Below are positions 35,695 through 43,750 of a stretch of DNA of 64,000 bases, in pieces. Each line of letters opens with the position of its first letter. Within the stretch, counting starts at the first letter, position 1. This DNA comes from Variovorax paradoxus (lineage in GTDB: Bacteria; Pseudomonadota; Gammaproteobacteria; Burkholderiales; Burkholderiaceae_C), in NCBI RefSeq assembly GCF_902712855.1, contig NZ_LR743507.1, positions 3,396,001 through 3,460,000 on the forward strand, written 5' to 3'. Position numbers and translations under genes: made by a program. The notes under the pieces were generated by a model. That model made no database searches and was not told where the DNA came from. It saw only the letters and a list, made by a program, of their open reading frames with translations.

Positions 35695-36189
35695 TCAGCG
35701 CATGTAGCCGAGGTCTCGCACGTCGGAACGCACCGCTGCACGGTCGCCGCCGTGCAGCGGCAGGCTGATCAGAAGCTCCAGCCGGCGCCGCAGCGAGAAC
35801 AGCATCTGGATCGCGTCGTGCGCGACCTTCTCGGGGTCGTCGCCGCCGGCCACGTCGGGGTAGTCCCACAAGGCGCCGTCGGGCTGGCCGGGCCAGCGCG
35901 GCTGGCGCCCCTCGGTGTCCTTGTCGAGCGTGATGACGAACTCGGCCGGCGTGCCGACCGATCGCGCCACGTCGTCCCAGCTGCGGGGCGCGTGCGTCGG
36001 AACGGGCATGCTCGCGCTCACCAAAGCACCGATGGCGGCGGGATGGAATTCGCGGCCGACCTTGCCGGGCTGACCGCAGGAAGATGCCGAGAACCGCTTG
36101 GGGTCCAGGTGCGTGAGGCACGCTTCGGCCAGGATGCTGCGCAATGAATTTCGTCGGGAGACGAAGATCACGCCGATACGTTTTTGCAT
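35695..36189 (-). CDS. Low-molecular-weight phosphatase/ArsC-like protein lacking the catalytic Cys
   Basis: A 164-residue protein with the N-terminal P-loop region of low-molecular-weight tyrosine phosphatases and thioredoxin-type arsenate reductases (pattern V-x-F-V-C-x5-R-S-x-x-A-E-A). Here it reads VIFVSRRNSLRSILAEA: the position of the nucleophilic Cys is Ser11, while Arg17, Ser18 and the following helix are kept. It continues with FSASSCGQPG and ends in an unusual C-terminal helix. Without Cys it should not form the phospho- or arseno-enzyme, so a binding or regulatory role is possible. The start at 36189 is chosen at the domain start. It is divergent from the Pat-like gene. Confidence 0.75.
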   Translation of the reverse strand: MQKRIGVIFVSRRNSLRSILAEACLTHLDPKRFSASSCGQPGKVGREFHPAAIGALVSASMPVPTHAPRSWDDVARSVGTPAEFVITLDKDTEGRQPRWPGQPDGALWDYPDVAGGDDPEKVAHDAIQMLFSLRRRLELLISLPLHGGDRAAVRSDVRDLGYMR

Positions 36190-36276
36190 GGAGTCTTCAC
36201 TATAGCCAAGGCTTGCGCATCCGTCATGACACCCGGCCCTTTGCACGGCGGCCCTCGATCAGGGCAGACTCGGGGG

Positions 36277-38988
36277 ATGATGGACAAGCACTTCCTCAAT
36301 CCGCTCTTCGCGCCCTCCTCCGTCGTGGCCTTCGTGGGCCATGCGGACGACCCCGGCGGCCAGCCGCCGGCGGGACGCACGCTGCGCGAAGCCTTCCGTG
36401 CCGACCGTTTCGACGGCACGCTGCGCTTTCTCGACGTGCGCACCAAGGGCACGCTCGAGGAGCTCTCGCAGACCCATGCCGACCTGGCGCTGATCGCGCT
36501 CGCGCCGCGCGACGTGGCAGCGGCGCTGGAGATCGCGGGCCGCATCGGCTGCACCGCGGCGGTGGTCATCTCGAGCGGCATCGGCGCCGAACAGGCCGCG
36601 CAGTGGCGCAAGATCGCCAGGCGCGAAGGCGTTCATCTGCTCGGCCCGAATTCGCTGGGCTTCCAGCGCCCACTGCTGCACCTGAACGCCGGCGTGGCGG
36701 GTCCGCTCGCCAGGTCCGGGCCGCTCGCGCTGGTGTCGCAGTCCGGCGCGCTCACGGCGTCGATGCTCGACTGGGCGCGGCAGAACGGCGTGGGCTTCTC
36801 GAGCGTCGTCTCGCTCGGCCCTCACACCTCGGTCGACATTCCGCAGGTGCTCGACTTCCTGGCCAACGACCAGGCCACCCACAGCATCATCGTGTACCTC
36901 GAAGGCATCGCCGATGCGCGCCGCTTCATGAGCGCGCTGCGCTCGGCTTCGCATGCCAAGCCGGTGGTGGTGCTCAAGGCCGGCCGCAAGCCGGCGGGCA
37001 ACGAGGCCGCGCAGACGCACAGTGCCGCCATCGTCGGCAGCGACGACGTCTTCGACTCCGCCTTGCGCCGCGCGGGCGCAGTGCGCGTGCGCTCCTTCGT
37101 CGAGCTGTTCTCGGCGGCCAAGTGCCTGGCCTCGCGCTACCGGCCGGTGGGCAGGCGACTGGCCGTGGTCACGAACGGCGGCGGGCCCGGCGTGCTGGCG
37201 GCCGACTGGATCAACGAGATCGGGCTCGACCTCGGCAAACTGTCCGCGCCGTCGCAGAAGGTGCTGTTGCCCGGGCTGCCGCCGCTGGCGTCGCTCGCCG
37301 ACCTGATCGACCTGTCGGAAGACGCCCAGCCCGCGCACTACCGCGCGGCCATCGATGCCGCCTCGGCCGACAGCGAGGTCGACGGCGTGCTCGCCATCTT
37401 CTCGCCCAAGCCCGGCGCCGACGCGGCCGCCACCGCCAAGGCGCTGGCCGACATTCCGCGCCCGATGAACAAGCCGCTGCTGGCCTGCTGGATGGGCGAC
37501 TCGTCGGTGGGCAAGGCGCGCTCCGTGCTGGCCGACGCGACCATCCCGAGCTTTCGCACGCCCGAAGCCGCCGTGGGCGCCTTCGGCAACATCGCGGCCT
37601 TCTACCAGAACCAGCAGCTGCTGCAGCAGACGCCGCCGCCGCTGTCGGCGCTGGCCAAGCCCGACATCGACGGCGCGCGCCTGCTGATCGAGAGCGTGCT
37701 GGCCGAACGCCGCAAGGTGCTGACGGAGATGGAGTCGAAGTCGCTGCTGTCGTCGTTCCACATTCCGATCACGCGCACGCTGCTCGCACGCAGTGCGAAC
37801 GAGGCCATGATGATCGCCACGCAGCTCGGCTTTCCGGTGGCGCTCAAGATCGACTCGCCCGACATCCCGCACAAGTCCGACGTCGAGGGCGTGGCCCTCA
37901 ACGTGCTCAATGGCACCGCCGCGCGCGACACCTACCTCGAGATGATGGAGCGCGTGTCCCGGCTCGCGCCCGAGGCGCGCATCAACGGCATCACTGTGCA
38001 GAAGATGGTGCGCGCGCGGCGCGGCCGCGAGATCTACGTGGGCATGGTGACCGACGAGCCTTTCGGGCCGGTCATCGTGTTCGGCGCCGGCGGCACCATG
38101 ATCGAGCTGCTGAACGACCGGGCCATGGAGCTGCCGCCGCTCAACCAGTTCCTGGCGCGCCGGCTCATCGAGCGTTCGCGCGTCGCCGAGACGCTGGGCG
38201 AGTGGCGCGGCGCCAGCGCGGTGGACATGGAAGCGCTCGAGGACGTGCTGCTGCGCGTATCGGAGATGGTGTGCGAGCTGCCCGAGCTGCGCGAGATGGA
38301 CATCAACCCCATCATCGTGGACGAGTCGGGTGCGATCTCGGTCGATGCGCGCATCGTGATCGAGAGCAGCTCGCAGGGTGTCGCGGGCAACACGGGCCAT
38401 GCAGGCAACGGCTACCAGCACCTCGCCATCATGCCGTACCCCGCGCGCTACCGGCGCGAGTGGCCGCTGCCGGGCACGGGCGGCGGCACGTACATCGTGC
38501 GGCCGGTGCATCCGAACGATGCGCAGATGCTGCAGTCGCTCGTTCAGGGCCTGTCGCCCGAAAGCCGCTGGTTCCGCTTCGTCTCGCGCTTCCACGAGTT
38601 GCCGCCTTCGATGCTCTCGCGCTTCACGCTGATCGACTACGACCGCGAAATGGCGCTGGTGGCCGTGGTGCTCGACCGGAGCGCGTCGCCCGACGGGACG
38701 ATCCTGGAAAGCGAGCGCATCGTGGGCGTGTCGCGCTACATCACCAACCCCGACCAGACCAGCTGCGAGTTCTCGCTGGTGGTGGCCGACGAGTTCAGTG
38801 GCAAGGGCATCGGCTCGCGCCTGATGGAAAGCATCATCGACGTGGCGCGCGACAAGGGCCTCGCCGAGATGGACGGGCTGGTGCTGGCCAACAACCCCGA
38901 CATGCTGAAGCTGGTGCGCCGGCTGGGGTTCACGGTGAAGTCGTTCCCGGAGGACCCCGATTTCAAGCTCGTGAGCTACATGCTTTAG
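36277..38988 (+). CDS. Pat-type fusion of NDP-forming acyl-CoA synthetase and GNAT acetyltransferase
   Basis: A 903-residue protein. Residues about 1-450 are the CoA-binding and succinyl-CoA-ligase-like domains (GPNSLGFQRP, VSQSGALTASMLDWA), with His248 in AAQTHSAAIVGSDDVF at the position phosphorylated in active ADP-forming acetyl-CoA synthetases. Residues about 480-720 are an ATP-grasp domain (LGFPVALKIDSPDIPHKSD). The C-terminal 170 residues are a GNAT fold with the acetyl-CoA loop GKGIGSRLM. The architecture is that of the protein lysine acetyltransferase Pat/YfiQ. Two consecutive ATGs (36277, 36280) serve as start. Confidence 0.87.
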   Translation: MMDKHFLNPLFAPSSVVAFVGHADDPGGQPPAGRTLREAFRADRFDGTLRFLDVRTKGTLEELSQTHADLALIALAPRDVAAALEIAGRIGCTAAVVISSGIGAEQAAQWRKIARREGVHLLGPNSLGFQRPLLHLNAGVAGPLARSGPLALVSQSGALTASMLDWARQNGVGFSSVVSLGPHTSVDIPQVLDFLANDQATHSIIVYLEGIADARRFMSALRSASHAKPVVVLKAGRKPAGNEAAQTHSAAIVGSDDVFDSALRRAGAVRVRSFVELFSAAKCLASRYRPVGRRLAVVTNGGGPGVLAADWINEIGLDLGKLSAPSQKVLLPGLPPLASLADLIDLSEDAQPAHYRAAIDAASADSEVDGVLAIFSPKPGADAAATAKALADIPRPMNKPLLACWMGDSSVGKARSVLADATIPSFRTPEAAVGAFGNIAAFYQNQQLLQQTPPPLSALAKPDIDGARLLIESVLAERRKVLTEMESKSLLSSFHIPITRTLLARSANEAMMIATQLGFPVALKIDSPDIPHKSDVEGVALNVLNGTAARDTYLEMMERVSRLAPEARINGITVQKMVRARRGREIYVGMVTDEPFGPVIVFGAGGTMIELLNDRAMELPPLNQFLARRLIERSRVAETLGEWRGASAVDMEALEDVLLRVSEMVCELPELREMDINPIIVDESGAISVDARIVIESSSQGVAGNTGHAGNGYQHLAIMPYPARYRREWPLPGTGGGTYIVRPVHPNDAQMLQSLVQGLSPESRWFRFVSRFHELPPSMLSRFTLIDYDREMALVAVVLDRSASPDGTILESERIVGVSRYITNPDQTSCEFSLVVADEFSGKGIGSRLMESIIDVARDKGLAEMDGLVLANNPDMLKLVRRLGFTVKSFPEDPDFKLVSYML

Positions 38989-39043
38989 CCGAAGACATGC
39001 CCGTCGTAAGCTAGCCGGGTTCCAGCTTCCGTTTTCCGCTTCC

Positions 39044-40081
39044 ATGATCCGAACGCTCCTGCGTCACATCGGCCGCTTCCTGCTGTCGCTCGCCGTGCTC
39101 CTGACCTCGGCATGGGCCTGCCTCGCACTCTGGTACCAGCTGCCCGGCCCGCCTGCCGTGAAGATCGGCGCCGGCGTGCTGTGGGCGGGCTTCGGCCTCG
39201 TGGCGATCGCGCTGGCGTGGCGCGGACGGGCGGCGCGCGCCCTGCTCTCGTACGCGGTGAGCTTCGCGCTGCTGCTGGGCTGGTGGGGCACCATTCTTCC
39301 GTCGCAGGACCGCGTGTGGGCCGACGACGTGGCCAGGCAGGTCACGGGCCGCGTCGAAGGCAGCGTCGTCACCATGGACAACGTGCGCAATTTCGACTGG
39401 CGCACCGACACCGACTACATGCAGCGCTGGGAAACGCGCCGCTACGACCTCGACCGCCTGCGCAGCGTGGACGTGGCGCTGTCGTACTGGACCGGCCCGG
39501 CCATCGCGCACACGCTGGTGTCCTTCGGCTTCGACGACGGCCGGTTCGTCACTTTCTCGATCGAGATCCGCAAGGAACGCGGCGAGAGCTTCTCGTCCAT
39601 CGGCGGCTTCTTCAAGCAGTTCGAGACCAGCCTCATCGCGGCCGACGAACACGACATCCTGCGCGTGCGCACCAATGTGCGCGGCGAGGACGTCTACATG
39701 TACCGCGTGCAACTGCCGCAGGCCGAAATGCGCTCTCTGTTCATGGCCTACCTCGGCGAAGGCGCCTCGCTGGCGCAGGCGCCGAGCTTCTACAACACGC
39801 TGACCGCCAACTGCACCACCATCGTGTACGCGCTGGCCAGGCGCATCGTGCCGGGCCTGCCGATGGACTGGCGGCTGCTCGCCTCGGGCTACCTGCCCGA
39901 ATACCTGTTCGACGTGGGCGGCCTCGCGCCGGGCTACAGCATGGAAGCGCTTCGCGCCGCGGGCCGCATCACCGACCGGGCCATCGCCACCGACAAGGCG
40001 TCGGGCGCGGATTTCTCGCAGGCCATCCGCAGCGGCATGCCGGGCGTCGCGGTCGTGAAAGCTGTGAAGGCCACGCCATGA
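39044..40081 (+). CDS. DUF4105 (Lnb N-terminal-like) membrane protein
   Basis: A 345-residue protein with two or three hydrophobic segments in the first 85 residues and a periplasmic domain after them. The domain matches the DUF4105 pattern: TDTDYMQRWETRRYDL, a run of strands with FDDGRFVTFSIEIRKE, and the conserved Asn-Cys in SFYNTLTANCTTIVYAL, thought to be a catalytic cysteine of a papain-like fold. The family is found next to lipoprotein or lactonase-type enzymes and has no settled function. It is coupled to the next gene (the stop overlaps ATG 40078). Confidence 0.8.
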   Translation: MIRTLLRHIGRFLLSLAVLLTSAWACLALWYQLPGPPAVKIGAGVLWAGFGLVAIALAWRGRAARALLSYAVSFALLLGWWGTILPSQDRVWADDVARQVTGRVEGSVVTMDNVRNFDWRTDTDYMQRWETRRYDLDRLRSVDVALSYWTGPAIAHTLVSFGFDDGRFVTFSIEIRKERGESFSSIGGFFKQFETSLIAADEHDILRVRTNVRGEDVYMYRVQLPQAEMRSLFMAYLGEGASLAQAPSFYNTLTANCTTIVYALARRIVPGLPMDWRLLASGYLPEYLFDVGGLAPGYSMEALRAAGRITDRAIATDKASGADFSQAIRSGMPGVAVVKAVKATP

Positions 40082-42057
40082 CGCGCACTCGCCTCGCCGC
40101 GCTTGCGGCAGGACTGTGCGCCGCGGCGCTGCTCGCGGGCTGCGCGGGCGTGAAGGTCGGCTCCATCTCGCCGGCCGAGTACCTCGCGCAGCGCCGCGGC
40201 GACGTGCTCACCACCGGCAGGCTCAGCACATCCGCACAGGAAGTGCTGCGCGTGATCGGCTCCGGCCCCGACCTGTGCCGCAAGACCGGCCCCGCCTGCC
40301 GCAACGCACTGGCCGATTCGCCGGGCATCACCGACGAGCAGCGCCTGTCGGCGCTTTCCGAGGTCTGGCTGCAGGTGGCGCTGGCGGCCGACAAGGGCGT
40401 GGCGGCGTCGCCGGGCGACGAGGCCGCATCCGCGGCCACCGCCATCGACGCCTGGCTCGAAACCGCGCGCCATGCCTACGCCTACCTGTTCTTCACGGCC
40501 CGCAAGCCGCGCGACCGCGCCTTCGAGGACCGCCAGACGCAGGTGCGCGACTACTACAACTACGCGGTGCAGCAGGCCATCACGGGCTTGTTCCGCACCT
40601 ACCGGCGCAGCGGCGCACCGGAATCCACGGACGCGCCGCAGCCCGGCACCCGGGTGCAGCGGCCGCCGCAGCCGCCCGAGGTACCGCAGGTCGGCGACTG
40701 GCACATTGGCAGCGACGTGACCGCGCTGCGCCTGCCTGCCAACGCCGCGCTGCCCGACGAGCTGATTCCCGCCGCCTCTCTGACTTTCTCGGGCCTGCGC
40801 AACACCTACCGGCGCGACGGCTTCGGTGCCGAACTGGTGGCCTCGGCGAGCAAGCGCGCCTACGACCAGGCGCAGGACCCGGCACTGCCCTACCGCGAAA
40901 CGCCGTTCCCGGCCATCACCGCGCTGCTGCTGTTCGACGGAAAGAACCTCGGCGAGATCCTCGGGACGCGGTCGGTGCGCATCGCCGCCTACGACCCGTA
41001 CCGCACCGCCACCGTGCAGTTGGCCGGGCAGGATGTGCCGCTGGCCGCCAACTTCACCTCGGGCTACGGCCTGTGGCTGGCGCGCTCCGACTTCGCGCTG
41101 CAGGCGCTGCGCAGCCTGTTCGGCAGCGCCGACGGCCTCACGCAGCCGCGCATCTACCTGATGCAGCCCTACGACCCGGACCGCCGCACCATCGTCATGC
41201 TGCATGGCCTGGCCAGCAGCCCGGAAGCCTGGATCAACGTGGCCAACGAAGTGCTGGGCGACGAGACGCTGCGCCGGCGCTACCAGATCTGGCAGGTCTA
41301 CTATCCGACCAATGCGCCGCTGCCGCTGAACAACCAGGCCATCCGCCAGGCGCTGCTGCAGACGCTGGCGCACTTCGACCCGACGGGCAAGGCCACGGCC
41401 TCGAATGACATCACGTTGATCGGCCACAGCATGGGCGGCGTGCTGTCGCGGCTGATGGTGTCCTCTTCGGAAGACAAGCTCTGGGACGCCCTGCTCGACA
41501 GCTACCCCATGCAGGGCGCCCAGCAGCAGCGCATGGAAGCGAAGCTCTCGCCGTACCTGCGCTTCGAACCGTTGCCGCAGGTGAGCGACGCCATCTTCAT
41601 CGCCGCGCCGCACCGCGGCACGTCGTTCGCCAACAACCGAGTCTCCCGCTGGGTGTCCAACCTGATCACGCTGCCGGTGACCATGCTCGGGCAGCTCAAC
41701 GACATCTCGCGCGAGCTGATCCGCATCGCGCCAGCCCGCCAGGACCGGGGCGCCTTCCGCATCCCCAACAGCATCGACAACCTGAGCGACCGCGACCCGT
41801 TCGTGCGGCTGTCGTCCGGCCTGCCGATGAATCCGCGCGTGCGCTTCCACTCCATCATCGGCAACGACACGCCGGGCCTGGCGCAGGCGTTGTCGAGCGA
41901 CGGCATCGTGCCCTACGCCAGCGCGCACCTGGACGGCGCGGCGTCGGAGCTGGTGATTCCGTCTCAGCACAGCGTGCAGGAGAACCCGCTGGCCATACTG
42001 GAGATCCGGCGCATCCTCAAGGAGCAACTGGGCGCGCCTGCGGCGCAGGCACGCTAG
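40078..42057 (+). CDS. Large lipoprotein alpha/beta hydrolase
   Basis: A 659-residue outer-membrane or periplasmic lipoprotein. The lipobox LLAGC is at residues 18-22 (Cys22). A helical/beta N-terminal region of about 350 residues, including a Pro-rich linker near 190, precedes the alpha/beta hydrolase domain. In that domain IVMLHGLASSPEAW carries the oxyanion-hole motif, the nucleophile is Ser451 in IGHSMGGVLS, and the terminal His is His631 in SQHSVQENP. It looks like an esterase or lipase of unknown substrate. It is probably a functional partner of the DUF4105 protein, with which it is translationally coupled. Confidence 0.85.
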   Translation: MTRTRLAALAAGLCAAALLAGCAGVKVGSISPAEYLAQRRGDVLTTGRLSTSAQEVLRVIGSGPDLCRKTGPACRNALADSPGITDEQRLSALSEVWLQVALAADKGVAASPGDEAASAATAIDAWLETARHAYAYLFFTARKPRDRAFEDRQTQVRDYYNYAVQQAITGLFRTYRRSGAPESTDAPQPGTRVQRPPQPPEVPQVGDWHIGSDVTALRLPANAALPDELIPAASLTFSGLRNTYRRDGFGAELVASASKRAYDQAQDPALPYRETPFPAITALLLFDGKNLGEILGTRSVRIAAYDPYRTATVQLAGQDVPLAANFTSGYGLWLARSDFALQALRSLFGSADGLTQPRIYLMQPYDPDRRTIVMLHGLASSPEAWINVANEVLGDETLRRRYQIWQVYYPTNAPLPLNNQAIRQALLQTLAHFDPTGKATASNDITLIGHSMGGVLSRLMVSSSEDKLWDALLDSYPMQGAQQQRMEAKLSPYLRFEPLPQVSDAIFIAAPHRGTSFANNRVSRWVSNLITLPVTMLGQLNDISRELIRIAPARQDRGAFRIPNSIDNLSDRDPFVRLSSGLPMNPRVRFHSIIGNDTPGLAQALSSDGIVPYASAHLDGAASELVIPSQHSVQENPLAILEIRRILKEQLGAPAAQAR

Positions 42058-42064
42058 TTCGCCC

Positions 42065-43201
42065 TCAGTGCGCGACCACCGTGTTGCGCGTCGCCTTCGC
42101 GGCATACAGCCTGCGGTCGGCGCGCGCCAGCAGAGCGTCGACGTCCGCCGCTGCGCCGTCCGTCGTGCTGGCGATGCCCGCGCTGAAGGTCACGCCGCCC
42201 GCGGCCTCGGCCTCCTGCGCCATGCGGCCCTGCATGCGCTGGAGCGCCGCCAGCGCGTGTGCCGCGTCGGTGTCGGGCAGCACCAGCAGGAATTCCTCGC
42301 CGCCCCAGCGCGCCACCAGGTCGGTTGCGCGCGCATGGCGCAGCAGCGCGCCCGAAAAGGCCTGCAGCACGCCGTCGCCGGCCGCGTGCCCGCGCGTGTC
42401 GTTGATGTTCTTGAAGTGATCGATGTCGCACAGCGCCACCGACAGCGGCGTGCCGTGCCGCGCCGAGCGCGCCAGCTCGCGCCGCAGCTGCGGCAGCACG
42501 CCGTAGCGGTTGAGCACGCCCGTCAGAAGGTCGGTGTGGGCGGCGCGGCGCAAGGTCTCGCGCAGCTCCTCCTGCAGCCACAGCACGAAGGCCGAGGTGG
42601 TCACCATGGTCATCACCATGTTGATCAGCAGGCCCGGCATGGCGCCCTTCAGCACGTCCTCGGGCCGCGCCGCCGCACCGAGCAGCAGCAGCACGTTGGC
42701 GACGATCGCGAAACCCATCGCCGTGATCAGGATGCGCACGCCGAAGAACCGGCGCACCGCGACCAGCTCCCGAGCGATCGTCGCCGCCAGCATCGCGACC
42801 AGCACCACATGCAGCAGCATCACGCGATGGGCCGGCTCGCTCATGAGCACGCTGGCCGCGGCCACGAACACGCCGAGCCCGAGGGCGACGGCATGTGGCG
42901 CTGCGCCCTTCTGTGCGGGCCGCGCGTGCCGGTGGATACCCACCAGGTGCAGCGCGATGCCGGCCGTGACCAGTCCGCTCGACAGCGTCAGCGGCGGAAT
43001 GTCGAGCAGCCGGCCGAAGTCGACCGCGTCGATCGCGATCACGGCCTGCCCCGTGAGCAGCACCACGTCGCCCGCCAGCCACGAGCGCATGCCGCGCGCC
43101 CCGCTGCCCAGGCCCACGCGCGTGCTCATGAAGACCAGCACGAGGGTCAAGCCGACAAGCAGGTTGGCGAGCAGCAATGTCGGGGGATCGAGAAAGGGCA
43201 T
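42065..43201 (-). CDS. Membrane diguanylate cyclase (GGDEF domain, GGEEF active site)
   Basis: A 378-residue protein. Six hydrophobic segments (residues about 8-205) form a membrane sensor of the 7TM-like/MASE-type group. The GGDEF domain follows with DLLTGVLNRYG, DIDHFKNINDTRGHAAGD (metal-binding Asp) and the active site WGGEEFLLVLP at residues about 299-309. GGEEF is a functional variant. No RxxD inhibitory site is obvious before the active site. The start MPFLDPPTLLL is chosen at 43201; an upstream ATG at 43282 would add 27 residues that look non-coding. c-di-GMP could influence the polysaccharide genes in this region. Confidence 0.88.
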   Translation of the reverse strand: MPFLDPPTLLLANLLVGLTLVLVFMSTRVGLGSGARGMRSWLAGDVVLLTGQAVIAIDAVDFGRLLDIPPLTLSSGLVTAGIALHLVGIHRHARPAQKGAAPHAVALGLGVFVAAASVLMSEPAHRVMLLHVVLVAMLAATIARELVAVRRFFGVRILITAMGFAIVANVLLLLGAAARPEDVLKGAMPGLLINMVMTMVTTSAFVLWLQEELRETLRRAAHTDLLTGVLNRYGVLPQLRRELARSARHGTPLSVALCDIDHFKNINDTRGHAAGDGVLQAFSGALLRHARATDLVARWGGEEFLLVLPDTDAAHALAALQRMQGRMAQEAEAAGGVTFSAGIASTTDGAAADVDALLARADRRLYAAKATRNTVVAH

Positions 43202-43446
43202 GCGTTCGATGGGGTGGTCGCTGAACGCAGGCACGCGTTTCTGCGCGTGATTTTGCGACAGCCCGATGCCGGTCCATCGCACGCCGCAGAACCGGGCCGC
43301 GCCCGACGGGCTGCGCTAAGATGCGCGCCGCGGTTGCAAGCCGCGCCCGGGCCCGCGGGAAGGGTTGAACCCACTTGCGTTCATCCTTCGCTGGTCGAAC
43401 AGCCTTTTGTGCAGCCGGAGTTGCGGGTCGTCGGCGTCCGATGCAC

Positions 43447-43482
43447 GGAGGTTTCATGAAGCGCATTCCCGCCCGGCCCGAT
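43447..43482 (+). promoter_or_regulatory. Ribosome-binding site and original start of the ankyrin gene, cut off by the inserted element
   Basis: GGAGG at 43447-43451 is followed at a spacing of 4 bases by ATG 43456 (MKRIPARPD). This ideal start is separated from the ankyrin-coding frame by the 265-bp element and is out of frame with it: codons here start at positions 1 mod 3, the ankyrin frame at 2 mod 3. The ten-codon stub ends in the element. Confidence 0.65.
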
Positions 43483-43485
43483 CCA

Positions 43486-43750
43486 GGGCGTGTTCACACT
43501 ATTTCTGGCGTCGCGTTGGCCGGCAAAGGGGCTGGCTGCAAGGCGCGCGTGCGCAGCAAGGCTGATGCCTTGCAAGCGCGGGCAACGCCGCAGACGGCCC
43601 CTTTGCCGGCCAACCCGAAGGGAAGGCCTGTCACGGCGGGCCACTCGGCGTTGCGCTCCTTGCATGGGCATACGCACATGCGGCGTCGCGCGCCTTGATT
43701 GGCCCGCCGTGACAAGCCTTCGCGACGCCAGAAATAGTGTGAACACGCCC
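43486..43750. repeat. 265-bp nested inverted-repeat element with three-way-junction fold
   Basis: Terminal arms A (43486-43515) and A' (43721-43750) are perfect 30-bp inverted repeats. Arm A is followed without gap by B (43516-43532), whose 17-bp perfect partner B' is 43597-43613; inside this hairpin an 8-bp stem (43537-43544 with 43567-43574) forms the tip. A second inner pair C (43623-43642) and C' (43701-43720) is 20 bp with one mismatch, and C' abuts A' directly. The order A-B-B'-C-C'-A' folds as a base stem with two side hairpins. No transposase-like open frame lies inside. It looks like a small non-autonomous or structural repeat, possibly multicopy; only one copy is in this window. Confidence 0.85.

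Noticed and set aside
43375..43698. Plus-strand frame of 107 codons over the start of the ankyrin locus
   Set aside because: It is simply the interrupted ankyrin start reading on into the inverted-repeat element until a stop; its product has no family.
43486..43750. Reading the inverted repeats as a rho-independent terminator or as a complete insertion sequence
   Set aside because: The arms are 205 bases apart and have no T-tract; there is no transposase frame inside 265 bases.
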